A stretch of 64,000 bases of DNA from Nitrobacteraceae bacterium AZCC 2146 (GCA_036924855.1 JBAGRP010000001.1:7428001-7492000), one strand, 5' to 3'; positions 18,360 to 26,851 are shown, counted from the first letter of the stretch. Program-made: numbers and translations. The notes: generated by a model from the sequence alone, not told the origin.

Positions 18360-18545
18360 ATGGATGATTTGCACAGCATGCTGAGTTCAATCTGCACCGA
18401 GACCAAATCCGGCAAGGATCATCTCAACGTGTTTCGCGAATTCCTCACCCATCTCGACCAGTTGCAGCGCAAGGCGCCGGTGAAAGCAGCGCGCGCGAAA
18501 GCGCCGATGCGGCGCAAGGTGCTGAAACGGGTGAAAGCGGGGTAG
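18360..18545 (+). CDS. small basic hypothetical protein in the GTA-like cluster
   Basis: 61 residues (MDDLHSMLSSICTETKSGKDH...), with a strongly basic C-terminus (KAPMRRKVLKRVKAG). GAGAGGGAATT before the start gives a good ribosome site. It lies 13 bases after the previous small gene, so the two are cotranscribed. No family recognised. Confidence 0.5.
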   Translation: MDDLHSMLSSICTETKSGKDHLNVFREFLTHLDQLQRKAPVKAARAKAPMRRKVLKRVKAG

Positions 18546-18837
18546 CTCTTCTTTCTTTCCCTCCCCCAAGCGAAGCGAAGCTGCGCGCGGTGGGGTCGCG
18601 CGGGCGAATTCGCCCGCGCTGGGGTGGCGCGTGCGAGCGAAGCTCGTAACGCGTCGGGTGGGGCGACACGAGCGCTGCGCTCGTGGCACCCCCACCCCGG
18701 CCTCCGCTTCGGACGATGCTGCGTATCGCCGCGCGCTCGGCCGACCCTCCCCGCAAGGGGAGGGAGATTGCCCGCGCTCGCGCCTGAACATCGAAAACAT
18801 TTTGCTTTTCATCACCCCGCACCCTGCGAGGCCGCCG
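18546..18837. repeat. palindrome-rich intergenic repeat
   Basis: 292 bases of self-complementary GC-rich sequence, including GGCGAATTCGCC, GCGAGCGAAGCTCG, ACGAGCGCTGCGCTCGT and CCCTCCCC-gcaa-GGGGAGGG. A similar composition and the CTCCCC/GGGGAG pairing recur at 33990-34110. It resembles a REP/BIME-type element and separates the small gene from the protease. Confidence 0.55.
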
Positions 18838-19500
18838 ATGCACGCCCCGTTACTGCCGCCCTCGCGCCTGACGCTGGCCGCCGATGGCATCGTGGAGGAC
18901 TATGCCAGCCTGTTCGGCGAGATCGATCAGGCCCGCGACATGGTGATGCCCGGCGCGTTCACCGACACGCTGAAGCAGCGCGGCCTGCGAAAAATCCCGA
19001 TGCTGTTCCAGCACGATCCCTCAGAACCCGTCGGCGTCTGGCTCGAACTCGTCGAAGACTTTCGCGGCTTGCGCGCGCGCGGCCGGCTGATCCCCGATGT
19101 CGCCCGGGCCCGCGAATTGCTGGCGCTGCTGCGCGCCGGCGTGGTCGATGGGCTCTCGATCGGCTATCGCACCGTGCGCGGCCGGGTCGAGCCGCGCACG
19201 CGGGTGCGCAAGCTGTACCAGGTCGATCTCTGGGAAATCTCCATCGTCACCTTTCCGCTGCTCAACGGTGCCCGCGTCAACGCGGTGAAGGAAGCGCCGC
19301 CGTCGCGGCTGCGCGCGCAGGCCGAGCGGGAATGGCAGGCGATGCAGCAGGGCGGGACATCGATGAGCTTGGACGGCGTCGCGGAGGCACCGGCGCCGTT
19401 CATCCGGCGCGGCTGCGCAGAGCACGTTGCCCTGCGCGGCCGCGCCGATCGCAAGCGCGCACTGCAAAGCGTGGCGGGACGCGGCGCGGAGACGCGGTGA
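18838..19500 (+). CDS. HK97 family prohead protease (GTA g4-like)
   Basis: 220 residues from ATG 18838. It resembles HK97 prohead proteases: LTLAADGIVEDYASLFGEIDQARDMVMPGAF at the start, the segment LFQHDPSEPVG with a conserved His, and SIGYRTV followed by LYQVDLWEISIVTFPLL. The family's serine is probably the one in LSIGY. The enzyme trims capsid and scaffold during head maturation. The capsid gene that should follow is instead found, deleted, about 42 kb downstream, so this intact gene is probably without function. Confidence 0.85.
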   Translation: MHAPLLPPSRLTLAADGIVEDYASLFGEIDQARDMVMPGAFTDTLKQRGLRKIPMLFQHDPSEPVGVWLELVEDFRGLRARGRLIPDVARARELLALLRAGVVDGLSIGYRTVRGRVEPRTRVRKLYQVDLWEISIVTFPLLNGARVNAVKEAPPSRLRAQAEREWQAMQQGGTSMSLDGVAEAPAPFIRRGCAEHVALRGRADRKRALQSVAGRGAETR

Positions 19501-19521
19501 TGTCGAAGTATCAAGACGTTG

Positions 19522-19699
19522 ATGACGCGCATCGACGACGCGCGTCAGCGCGCCCGCTTCATGCGGCCGGACGCCGCGCGTTACATGCGGCCCCGATGCG
19601 GCGCGCTACATCCGCCCCGACGTCGCGCGCCTTCTCGAGCCCGGTACGAATCCCGCCAACGTGTTTACGGCGCTGGATCGGAAATACGCTATTACTTGA
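19522..19699 (+). pseudogene. frameshifted repeat-protein remnant, copy 1
   Basis: Allowing one inserted base near 19590, the sequence reads as a repeating peptide: RARFMRPDAARYM, DAARYIRPDVARLLEPG, then NVFTALDRKYA before a stop. The DAARYxRPD units look like part of a longer protein of unknown function. The first 35 bases, beginning TGATGTCGAAG at 19499, are repeated at 20115. Confidence 0.55.
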
Positions 19700-19711
19700 C
19701 GCAATTCTTAA

Positions 19712-19969
19712 TTACTTGATGCAGGTCTTGTCAGCTGCCAAAGCTGTTTGTGCTGATGCCTGTGTCGGATGAGCAGCGCCGATAACCTTCATTTTGCTGC
19801 CAGCGGCAGGCTGGGCATTGACAACTTCACACTTCATCGTGGCGTTATCCTGAGCCACGTAGTACGAGGACGCGCCTGATGGCGGCGCTTGACCGGTAGT
19901 TTTGTCCTGCGCGAATGAAGGTGCCGCGAATGCGAAAATAGCGACCGTCGCTAAAAGAATTTTCTTCAT
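19712..19969 (-). CDS. small exported protein, unknown
   Basis: 85 residues with a signal peptide (MKKILLATVAIFAFAAPSFA-QD). The mature domain contains SSYYVAQDNATMKCEVVN and a second Cys near the C-terminus, which could pair. The family looks common in Bradyrhizobium but has no assigned function. It sits between the two copies of the DAARYxRPD remnant. Confidence 0.65.
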   Translation of the reverse strand: MKKILLATVAIFAFAAPSFAQDKTTGQAPPSGASSYYVAQDNATMKCEVVNAQPAAGSKMKVIGAAHPTQASAQTALAADKTCIK

Positions 19970-20137
19970 GGTGTCTACCTCCGTATTGGAAAGGGAGAAA
20001 ATAGATCAGCCGATATAAAGGTTCCGGCGATGGTGGATTTATTTTTTTTGACCCCCAGCCGAAGATTAATTCGCCCCCTGGTGGCGTAGTGCAATATGCA
20101 GCACACTTGACGATGATGTCGAAGTATCAAGACGTTG

Positions 20138-20281
20138 ATGACGCGCATCAGCGCGCGCTACATGCGGCCGGATGCGGCGCGGTATATGCGGTCCGATAAG
20201 GCACGCTGGATCCGCCCCGACGTTGCGCGCTTTCTCAAGCCCGAGCGACAAAGGTCCGCGCAAATTGACGCAGCGCAATAG
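20138..20281 (+). pseudogene. repeat-protein remnant, copy 2
   Basis: A 47-residue frame, MTRISARYMRPDAARYM then RPDVARFLKPE, is the counterpart of the remnant at 19522. The two share TGATGTCGAAGTATCAAGAC and the following bases, then the DAARYM and IRPDVAR units, with a shortened middle in this copy. It is probably a broken duplicate. The rest of 19970-20362 shows no gene. Confidence 0.5.
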
Positions 20282-20374
20282 ACGCTTTCGTCCCGCGCTT
20301 TTGATAGACCCTGCCTAAAATGCTGCTAGGCTTAACATGCGGCTTGAAGACGACACCCCGGAATGGAGAGTTGC

Positions 20375-20836
20375 GTGAGCGAATCACTTCATCCAAGCGC
20401 GCCCCATCATCTCCCAGGCTTCATCACTGCCCCCGGCGACACGGATACCCTGATGGTGGTGGTCGGCATCATCCTGCTCGGCTCCGTGCTGATGGTCGGC
20501 AATCTTTATCTGCAGTTGCACAGTCTGCCGGAGCGCATGGCGCACAAGTCGCAAAAGCTGCAGTTCGAGATCGTGGCCGTCCTGGGCTTGCTGGCGCTCT
20601 TTACGCACAACCATCTATTTTGGGTGATCGGGCTGTTGCTGGCCATGGTCGATTTGCCCGATTTCGGCACGCCGCTGCGCAGGATCGCGGGATCGGTCGA
20701 GAAAATCGCCGGCGGACCGCCCGGCGACGAAGCGGCCCGGACGGCCGGTGAGGATGCCGCTCACGCGGTTGCTGCTGAAAAGCCGGACGTGATGCAAGCC
20801 GGCGCCGTCAAGAGCGAGGTGCAAAGCCATGCTTGA
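20375..20836 (+). CDS. inner-membrane protein paired with an HlyD-family protein
   Basis: 153 residues starting at GTG 20375 after GGAGAG; ATG 20363 is the alternative. Two or three hydrophobic segments (about 27-50, 73-90 and 92-105) are followed by a soluble Ala/Glu-rich tail. The stop overlaps the start of the next gene (20829), indicating coupled translation. It is likely a small membrane partner of the periplasmic adaptor encoded next, similar in arrangement to other HlyD-plus-small-protein pairs. No family name can be given safely. Confidence 0.6.
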   Translation: MSESLHPSAPHHLPGFITAPGDTDTLMVVVGIILLGSVLMVGNLYLQLHSLPERMAHKSQKLQFEIVAVLGLLALFTHNHLFWVIGLLLAMVDLPDFGTPLRRIAGSVEKIAGGPPGDEAARTAGEDAAHAVAAEKPDVMQAGAVKSEVQSHA

Positions 20837-22058
20837 GCTGCTGCTCTGCTCCCTGCTCACCATCTTTCCGGACTATCTCTATCGCCGCTACCGGCAGGGC
20901 AAGCGCCTCGGCCAGGAGATCACCTTCTACTCGGTCTGGTTCGAACTGCGGTGGGGCATCACGGCCTGCCTGATGCTGACCGTCTCGCTGATCACGGTGA
21001 TCTTCTATTTTCATCCGTCGACCTCGACGGCGACCTTGTACTACAGGACCGTGCCGATCGTTCCCGAGGTCAACGGCCGGGTGGCGGCCGTTCATGTTGA
21101 ATTCAGCGCGCCCGTCAAGAAGGGTGACGTGATATTCAAGCTGGACAGTGCCAAACAGGAAGCCGCCATGGAAACGGCCCGGCGCAAGATTGCCGAAGTC
21201 GATGCCGCCACGCTGTCCGCGCAGTCGGATATTCTCAAGGCGGAGGGGCAGATTCAGGAAGCCAAGGGTGCCTATCAGCAGGCGTCGGACGAGCTGGACA
21301 CCAAGCGCGAACTGCAGAAGCGCAGTCCCGGCATGGTGCCGACGCGTGACATCGAAAAGCTCGAGGTGCTGCTCGCGGGACGTCAAGGCACGCTGGATTC
21401 CGTAAACGCTGCGAAACAGTCCGCGACGATCCGCGTGACCGCGCTTCTCCCCGCAGAGAAGGCCAGCGCCGAGGCGGCGCTGGCCGAGGCGCAGGTGGAT
21501 CTGGACAAGACCTCTATTCGTGCCGGGGTCGATGGGCGCGTCGAGCAGTTCGCGTTGCGCGCGGGGGACATCGTCAATCCGATGATACGGTCTGCCGGTA
21601 TTCTCATTCCCGACAATGCGGGACGCGCCCTATCAGCAGGGTTCGGACAAATCGAAGCGCAGGTCATGAAGGTCGGAATGGTCGCCGAGGCGACCTGCAT
21701 TTCAAAACCCTGGACGATCATCCCGATGGTGGTGACCGGTGTGCAGAATTACATCGCCGCGGGCCAGTTCCGGGGTGGCGAGCAACTGGTCGAAGCGCAG
21801 CAGGTGCTGGCTCCGGGTACCATTCTCGCGTTTCTGGAGCCTATGTATAAAGGCGGCCTTGACGGCGTGACGCTGGGAAGCAGCTGCGTAGTCAACGCCT
21901 ATACCAGCAACCACGATAAGATTGCCGCGAAGGAAACCGGCGCATTCAAGCGTTTCGCATTGCATGCCGTCGATGCCGTCGGCATCGTGCACGCGATGCT
22001 GCTGCGCGTCCAGGCGCTGCTGCTTCCGATCAAGACGCTGGCGCTGAGCGGGCACTGA
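20829..22058 (+). CDS. HlyD-family membrane fusion protein
   Basis: 409 residues. There is an N-terminal amphipathic segment and a membrane anchor (about 45-60), then a biotinyl/lipoyl-like half-motif (VPEVNGRVAAVHVEFSAPVK, KKGDVIFKLD). A coiled coil follows (about 110-210), then a second half-motif (DLDKTSIRAGVDGRVEQFAL) and a beta domain. This is the standard plan of periplasmic adaptors that couple inner-membrane transporters to outer-membrane channels. No transporter or outer-membrane gene is adjacent apart from the small membrane protein upstream. Cargo unknown. Confidence 0.85.
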   Translation: MLELLLCSLLTIFPDYLYRRYRQGKRLGQEITFYSVWFELRWGITACLMLTVSLITVIFYFHPSTSTATLYYRTVPIVPEVNGRVAAVHVEFSAPVKKGDVIFKLDSAKQEAAMETARRKIAEVDAATLSAQSDILKAEGQIQEAKGAYQQASDELDTKRELQKRSPGMVPTRDIEKLEVLLAGRQGTLDSVNAAKQSATIRVTALLPAEKASAEAALAEAQVDLDKTSIRAGVDGRVEQFALRAGDIVNPMIRSAGILIPDNAGRALSAGFGQIEAQVMKVGMVAEATCISKPWTIIPMVVTGVQNYIAAGQFRGGEQLVEAQQVLAPGTILAFLEPMYKGGLDGVTLGSSCVVNAYTSNHDKIAAKETGAFKRFALHAVDAVGIVHAMLLRVQALLLPIKTLALSGH

Positions 22059-22313
22059 ATTTTGTTTGAACGCTGCGCGTAACGGAGATCGCGATCTATA
22101 CAGACCATTGGCATCATTTCGGTGCCATGCCGCGGCATTTTGCTGCGCATAAGCATCTGGATGAAGTACGTACTCTTAGAACCATAGCGACACGGCGCTG
22201 CAGGGAATGAGATCGGTGAGGGCTCCGGTTAACCTGCGGATGTCGCTTGTTGCCCCATTTCGGAAGTCGTGATCCAGCGGACTGCCCCGCATACGTCACA
22301 TGGATGAAACAAC

Positions 22314-22526
22314 CTTCAAGCCGGCGACGATTTCATGATTGGAACGTTCGCGCTGGATGGCCCAAAGAAATGGAATGGCTTGCCCGTCAAGCGATACGAG
22401 GCGGCAAGTCTTACCGAAGAATTCGGAGAAGGTTTTGAACTAATAGATTCTCGGCGACACGATCATTCGACGCCTTGGAATTCCACAGAGCGGGTTCAAC
22501 CTTGCACTTTTCCGCGTGTCGCCTAA
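22314..22526 (+). pseudogene. C-terminal remnant of a class I SAM methyltransferase
   Basis: The frame reads LQAGDDFMIGTFALDGP, then GLPVKRYEAASLTEEFGEGF and TPWNSTERVQPCTF before the stop. This is the end of a small SAM-dependent methyltransferase family (typically ...GTFAxDGPxxCSGLPV). The N-terminal SAM-binding half is not found upstream. Only the tail survives, just before the GDCCVxC gene. The preceding 22059-22313 holds nothing recognised. Confidence 0.6.
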
Positions 22527-22575
22527 ATTCAAAGTGTTCTGTATAGCCTTATTCGGATTAGAGACACGCACGCGT

Positions 22576-22782
22576 ATGATACAACTTGAATCGACTATCA
22601 CCTGTCCGCAGTGCGGCTATCAGTCGTTAGAGACGATGCCAACCGATGCGTGTCAGTTTTTCTATGATTGCAAAGGTTGCGGCGCGCGCCTGAAACCAAA
22701 AGCTGGTGACTGTTGCGTGTTTTGCTCTTACGGCTCAGTCTCATGTCCACCTATGCAAGAGGGAGGCTCGTGCTGCGCGTAG
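22576..22782 (+). CDS. GDCCVxC domain protein
   Basis: 68 residues. Eleven cysteines include CPQC (10-13), CKGC (32-35), the family signature GDCCVFCSYG (45-53) and a terminal CC. It matches the GDCCVxC domain family, in which one Cys is selenocysteine in some species; here all are Cys. Such cysteine-rich small proteins probably bind metal. It lies convergent with the nrsF gene beside the bufferin locus, so a link to metal handling is plausible but inferred. Confidence 0.8.
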   Translation: MIQLESTITCPQCGYQSLETMPTDACQFFYDCKGCGARLKPKAGDCCVFCSYGSVSCPPMQEGGSCCA

Positions 22783-22820
22783 TGCGATAGGGAGATATAA
22801 GCGGTCGGCCGCAAAGGAAC

Positions 22821-23507
22821 CTACCTTGAGACTTGTGCAGGTACCGTTGGCACGACGTGGGAAGCGATCCAGGAAAATGCCGCGCGACCGAACGTGCTCG
22901 CAAGACCTGCGATCACGGTCGCAGTGCCAAGGTTCCAAATCAAAATCATGATCGTCGCATCCAGGTCATGAATCAGCGAAAGCGCGAAAGAGGTCATGGC
23001 CGCGATGGCTAAGCCGCCCATGGCGCTGACGGCGGTTGGACGCAACGCCGCTGCGTGACGTAGCATGATCAGCATCGTGATCGCCAGAGGAACGCTCGTT
23101 AGCAAGAGGGTCGCGAAGCATCGGACAGCCTCGCCCATGCGAATGCCCTCCGAACCCATGTTGACCCAGTCCGTCAGGCATCCATAGCCCATCATGGATA
23201 CCCAAATTGCCAGCGCTGGTGCCGGCAGAAGAAGCCACCAGCGTGAGCCGTCCGGCATACTCACGTTAAAGGATGCAATCGCAGCCAGGATGCCTGTCGC
23301 GAGTGCGCCGACCATACTGACGACAAAAATCGGCTGCTGTAGCCGCATCGCAATGTCCGATCGCAATCCATGCGCAACGCCAAGAAGCGCTAGAATAGCC
23401 GCAGCCAGCAGCAGCCAAAGCCCCGCGCGAACAAGCGGAGGATAAAGTCGACGAACCGGCGTCGCAGCCTCGACCAGTTTGTCGATGAGGTCGGGCGTCC
23501 TAATCAT
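22821..23507 (-). CDS. nrsF: NrsF family (DUF1109) anti-sigma protein
   Basis: 228 residues with six predicted transmembrane helices and little soluble sequence, as in NrsF/DUF1109 proteins. In Caulobacter NrsF holds the ECF sigma factor SigF at the membrane until stress releases it. Two cysteines lie in the membrane-proximal segments (GYGCLTDW, EAVRCFAT), and family work implicates conserved cysteines in sensing. It overlaps the sigma gene upstream by 8 bases, so the two are made together. Confidence 0.85.
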   Translation of the reverse strand: MIRTPDLIDKLVEAATPVRRLYPPLVRAGLWLLLAAAILALLGVAHGLRSDIAMRLQQPIFVVSMVGALATGILAAIASFNVSMPDGSRWWLLLPAPALAIWVSMMGYGCLTDWVNMGSEGIRMGEAVRCFATLLLTSVPLAITMLIMLRHAAALRPTAVSAMGGLAIAAMTSFALSLIHDLDATIMILIWNLGTATVIAGLASTFGRAAFSWIASHVVPTVPAQVSR

Positions 23508-24120
23508 GGCTTTCGCCCTTCAGCAGCTGGCGCAGATTCTTGATCGCACGATGGGTTGCAACCTTCAGGGCCGCGATCGACCGCCCGGTCATTGTTGCGG
23601 CCTCCTTCAGAGACATTTCGTTGAGCTTCAACATCTTGATAGCTTCGCGTTGGTCCGGAGGTAATTTTTCGATTGCGTCTCCTAACGCAAATTCTCCCGT
23701 ATAATCCATGTTCGCTGGAGCCTCGGAAAAGGTTTCATGCTTGATGGATAGTTCGACCTCGCGCGCCTTCTGACGGGTCTCGCGACGCAGCCGATCGATG
23801 ATCCGCCGGTTCGCAATGGCGACGAGCCATGGTCCGAACGGGCGGGCCGGATCATATGTATTGCGGATCGAGTGAACGGTTAGAAGGACATCCTGAACCG
23901 CATCTTCGATATCGGTGGCTTGTCGGAAACACCTTGATGCGATCGAACGGACATAAGGTTCCATCTCCTCAAGAAGTGTCCGATAAGCCTGACGGTCGCC
24001 ATCCTGAGCGCGCGCCATCAGTTTCGACCAGTCGAGCTGACCGGTCGATCTTGCCGACGAAACCAGCGTCAATCGCGTGGCGTTCGGCTGCGGTGCATCG
24101 GGCTTACGGTAAATCGCCAT
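23500..24120 (-). CDS. sigF: ECF sigma factor (SigF-like)
   Basis: 206 residues from ATG 24120. Region 2 includes DIEDAVQDVLLTVHS and WLVAIANRRIIDRLRR; region 4 includes LPPDQREAIKMLKLNEMSL and an HTH (ATMTGRSIAALKVATHR). Paired with NrsF and divergent from a DUF2282-DUF692-DUF2063 operon, it fits the SigF/NrsF system of Caulobacter, which controls genes induced by copper, gold and chromate stress. The predicted promoter of the operon carries a SigF-type motif. A start far upstream (24447) is rejected because it would read through that promoter. Confidence 0.87.
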   Translation of the reverse strand: MAIYRKPDAPQPNATRLTLVSSARSTGQLDWSKLMARAQDGDRQAYRTLLEEMEPYVRSIASRCFRQATDIEDAVQDVLLTVHSIRNTYDPARPFGPWLVAIANRRIIDRLRRETRQKAREVELSIKHETFSEAPANMDYTGEFALGDAIEKLPPDQREAIKMLKLNEMSLKEAATMTGRSIAALKVATHRAIKNLRQLLKGESHD

Positions 24121-24226
24121 TGGTGACCGGAGAATAATTTGGCAGTTGCGCGATCCCGCAACCGCCGACGCTGGAAAATACACCGGCACTATCGGCAGCG
24201 ACAGCAAACAATTTTTCTGGGGCGGA

Positions 24227-24252
24227 GTAACCTTTTTCGGACTCCCGTCGAA
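24227..24252 (+). promoter_or_regulatory. SigF-type ECF promoter of the buf operon
   Basis: GTAACC (24227-24232) and CGAA (24249-24252) are separated by exactly 16 bases, matching the -35/-10 type reported for SigF of Caulobacter. The -10 element lies 50 bases upstream of the bufA start codon. The divergently placed sigma gene starts 107 bases to the left; no matching motif in reverse orientation was found for it. Confidence 0.7.
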
Positions 24253-24301
24253 CCTCCCGTGTGAGTCTCGCATTCGGGACACAACAGGAGGGGAAGACAT
24301 C

Positions 24302-24613
24302 ATGAACCGCCGTCTGCTTGCGCTATCCACACTGACGACCGCCGTTGGCCTTGCACTTGCCATGCAGGCCCCCACCGTCCAGGCCCAGGGGATGGCCAAC
24401 CCGCCCCAGGCTGTGAAGGACAATATGGCGCGTATGAGCAAGGACAAGCTCGAGAAATGCTACGGCATCAATGCCGCCGCGAAGAACGATTGTGCCGAAG
24501 GCGCTCATTCCTGCGCCGGTCAGGCGACCCAGGCGCGTGACGTGAAGTCGTTCGTGCTGCTGCCGGCCGGCGACTGTGCCAAGATCCAGGGCGGCAAGAC
24601 GTCCGCGACCTGA
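24302..24613 (+). CDS. bufA1: BufA1/DUF2282 bufferin precursor
   Basis: 103 residues. A signal peptide (1-29, cleavage near VQA-QG) is followed by a short mature part with four cysteines at 53, 64, 71 and 92 in the contexts EKCYGI, NDCAEG, HSCAGQ and GDCAKI, the DUF2282 pattern. Bufferins are ribosomal peptides whose cysteines are converted by the MNIO partner, giving a periplasmic copper-buffering product; this follows recent family work, not the sequence alone. AGGAGGGG lies just upstream of the ATG. First gene of the operon. Confidence 0.88.
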   Translation: MNRRLLALSTLTTAVGLALAMQAPTVQAQGMANPPQAVKDNMARMSKDKLEKCYGINAAAKNDCAEGAHSCAGQATQARDVKSFVLLPAGDCAKIQGGKTSAT

Positions 24614-24623
24614 GACCGAGCTG

Positions 24624-25505
24624 ATGACCAATCCCATCATCAGCCAAGCCAGGCTGATTCCGGCGAAAGCCGGGATCGGGCTGCGCTTTCAGCATCACCA
24701 AACCGTGCTTGATACCCGCCCGGATGTAGCCTGGATGGAGGTTCATACCGAGAATTACATGGGGGGCGGCACGCCGCTGCGGTATCTGGACGCTATCCGC
24801 CGCGATACTCCGATATCGTTGCATGGGGTCGGGTTGTCGCTTGGTAGCGCTGAGGGAATCGATCCATTACATCTTGAACGAATCCGCAAAGTTGCCGAGC
24901 GGATCGAGCCCGGACTGATGTCGGAGCATATCGCCTGGAACCTAGTCGGCGGGACCTATCTCGCCGATCTGCTGCCATTGCCGATGACCGAAGAAGCGCT
25001 TGATGTCGTCTGCCGCCATGTCGATCAAACGCAAGCGTATTTGAAGCGCCGCATTCTCGTCGAAAACCCTTCGACCTACGTCGCCTTTGGCAATTCTATC
25101 ATTCCGGAATGGGAATTCATGGTGGCGGTAGCGCAGCGCACCGGTTGTGGCATCCTTTGCGACGTCAACAATATCTGCGTCAGCGCCCACAACCACGGCT
25201 GGGATGCGTCGGCCTATATCGCTGCCTTGCCTGCTGACATGGTTGGTGAAATCCACCTCGCCGGATACAGCAGCCGGACATTTCCAGATGGCAGCACGCT
25301 GCGGATCGATGATCACGGCTCCCGCGTCAGCGAAGACGTCTGGTCGCTGTATCAAAAAGCAATCGCGCTGTTTGGTCCGGTCCCGACGTTGATCGAATGG
25401 GACAACGAGGTGCCGCCGCTGGAAGTTCTGCTTCAGGAGGCTAACCACGCCGCGCAGCTCATCACAGAGTCTGGAAGGGGAGCCGCCCGTGCCGACGCTG
25501 CTTGA
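24624..25505 (+). CDS. bufB: MNIO family enzyme, DUF692 (BufB)
   Basis: 293 residues with a TIM-barrel layout and the metal-binding motifs of multinuclear non-heme iron oxidases: HTENYMGGG, SLHGVGLSLGS, MSEHIAWN, LVENPSTY, CDVNNI, GEIHLAGY, DDHGSRV and EWDNEVP. In bufferin systems this enzyme installs modified cysteines on BufA with the help of BufC. The gene starts 11 bases after bufA and overlaps bufC by 17 bases. Cytoplasmic; expected to act before export of the precursor. Confidence 0.92.
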   Translation: MTNPIISQARLIPAKAGIGLRFQHHQTVLDTRPDVAWMEVHTENYMGGGTPLRYLDAIRRDTPISLHGVGLSLGSAEGIDPLHLERIRKVAERIEPGLMSEHIAWNLVGGTYLADLLPLPMTEEALDVVCRHVDQTQAYLKRRILVENPSTYVAFGNSIIPEWEFMVAVAQRTGCGILCDVNNICVSAHNHGWDASAYIAALPADMVGEIHLAGYSSRTFPDGSTLRIDDHGSRVSEDVWSLYQKAIALFGPVPTLIEWDNEVPPLEVLLQEANHAAQLITESGRGAARADAA

Positions 25506-26295
25506 GATGCAGACCGCGATGCAGAAAAGCATTGTTTATCGGGACAACGATGCTGTCTCGGTGATGCTTGCTGAGCACGTCAGCTCGGATCACCTGGACA
25601 TTTATCGCAATACATTCCTATTTGGACTGACCAAAGCGCTTCAGCTCTGTTTTCCTGTTGTCCGGAAACTTGTCGGCGACGACTTTTTTGAAGCTACGGC
25701 ACAACTCTTCATTGCCGAGCATCCGCCGCGGGTGGCGTGGTTGGATCGCTATGGCGGAGAGCTTCCTGAGTTTCTGAGTTCGTTCCCCCCCGCTGCGACG
25801 ATTCCTTATCTCGGCGACGTTGCCACGCTGGAATGGGCGGTGAATTGCGCGCTCCACGCAACCGATACCGAACGCCTTGATTTGACGAAGCTCGATGCGA
25901 TCCGGTCGGAAGACCAGGCTCGCATTTGCTTTGCCGCCAATCCGTCCATCCAGCTTCTACATCTCGCCTGCCCGGCCGATGAAATCTGGCGAGCGATTCT
26001 CGCGGAGGATAATGACGCTCTCGGGACCATCGATATCGATGCTGGTTCGGTACATCTTCTCGTTGAGAGAAACATCGCGGGCGCCGGAGTCGAGGTTGAG
26101 CGTCTCAGCCTCACAGCGTGGCAGCTTCTTTCGGACCTTTGCGCGGGACGATCGATTGAGGCCGTTATAGAGGCCGCAGGGGATCTAGACGTCTCGGCAG
26201 CATTGGCCGAGCACTTGGCGCTCGGCCGTTTCACGGGGTTTGCGCTGTTGCAACACTCGGTTGTTCCCATCGAACCAACCGCTGGCCGAGGATAA
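25489..26295 (+). CDS. bufC: BufC/DUF2063 partner protein
   Basis: 268 residues from GTG 25489, which has GGAAGGGGAG upstream. The N-terminal half (SDHLDIYRNTFLFGLTKALQLCFPVVRKLVGDDFF) is the DUF2063 signature; the C-terminal half is a winged-helix-like domain. In characterised MNIO systems this protein binds the precursor leader and presents it to the oxidase. Its overlap with bufB indicates coupled synthesis. The frame runs up to 4 bases before the DoxX gene. Confidence 0.87.
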   Translation: MPTLLEMQTAMQKSIVYRDNDAVSVMLAEHVSSDHLDIYRNTFLFGLTKALQLCFPVVRKLVGDDFFEATAQLFIAEHPPRVAWLDRYGGELPEFLSSFPPAATIPYLGDVATLEWAVNCALHATDTERLDLTKLDAIRSEDQARICFAANPSIQLLHLACPADEIWRAILAEDNDALGTIDIDAGSVHLLVERNIAGAGVEVERLSLTAWQLLSDLCAGRSIEAVIEAAGDLDVSAALAEHLALGRFTGFALLQHSVVPIEPTAGRG

Positions 26296-26299
26296 GCCG

Positions 26300-26788
26300 A
26301 TGATCGACAACGCAACGGTAACTCGGCCGTCACCGCCAGCAGCCGAAAGGCTCATGAGCGTTCAACGGGCGCTTGACCGCATTTCTTATACGTGGCTCGC
26401 GCTTCCACTGCGGTTCGCGGTCGGCACGGTGTTCTGGAACTCAGCGATGGCAAAGCTTGCGAACTGGGACACGACGCTGTCCTTGTTCACCGACGAATAC
26501 CGATTGCCCGTGGTACCTCCGGAGGTAGCAGCCTACATGGCAACGGCCATTGAGCTGACGACACCGATCCTGCTTGTGCTCGGGCTGATGACAAGGTTTG
26601 CCGCCCTTGGGCTGCTCGGAATGACAGCCATCATTGAAATTTTTGTCTACCCGCAGGCTTGGCCCACCCATATCCAATGGGCTGCGATGCTTCTGGTTTT
26701 GCTATGCCGCGGGGCGGGTTCCTTCTCGATCGACCATTTGCTGTGGCGCCGATTTGGATATCAGCAAGAATTACGAGCTGGTCTCTGA
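26300..26788 (+). CDS. DoxX family membrane protein
   Basis: 162 residues with four predicted transmembrane helices and a DoxX-type motif (RFAVGTVFWNSAMAKLANW). DoxX proteins close bufferin/gig operons in several proteobacteria (gigD in Caulobacter). A role in membrane redox chemistry or export is suspected but not shown. It starts 4 bases after bufC, confirming the four-gene unit. Confidence 0.85.
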   Translation: MIDNATVTRPSPPAAERLMSVQRALDRISYTWLALPLRFAVGTVFWNSAMAKLANWDTTLSLFTDEYRLPVVPPEVAAYMATAIELTTPILLVLGLMTRFAALGLLGMTAIIEIFVYPQAWPTHIQWAAMLLVLLCRGAGSFSIDHLLWRRFGYQQELRAGL

Positions 26789-26851
26789 CCGGACGTAACG
26801 CCGGCCTTGTTCGAAACGTAACTTCCCGAACGTGCAAAGGAGTGTCTCCTC

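Noticed and set aside
22576..22782. Selenoprotein reading
   Set aside because: No in-frame TGA inside the cysteine motif; all signature positions are Cys codons.
23500..24447. Longer version of the sigma factor starting at 24447
   Set aside because: It would overlap bufA and its promoter, and the extra N-terminal sequence is unlike sigma factors.
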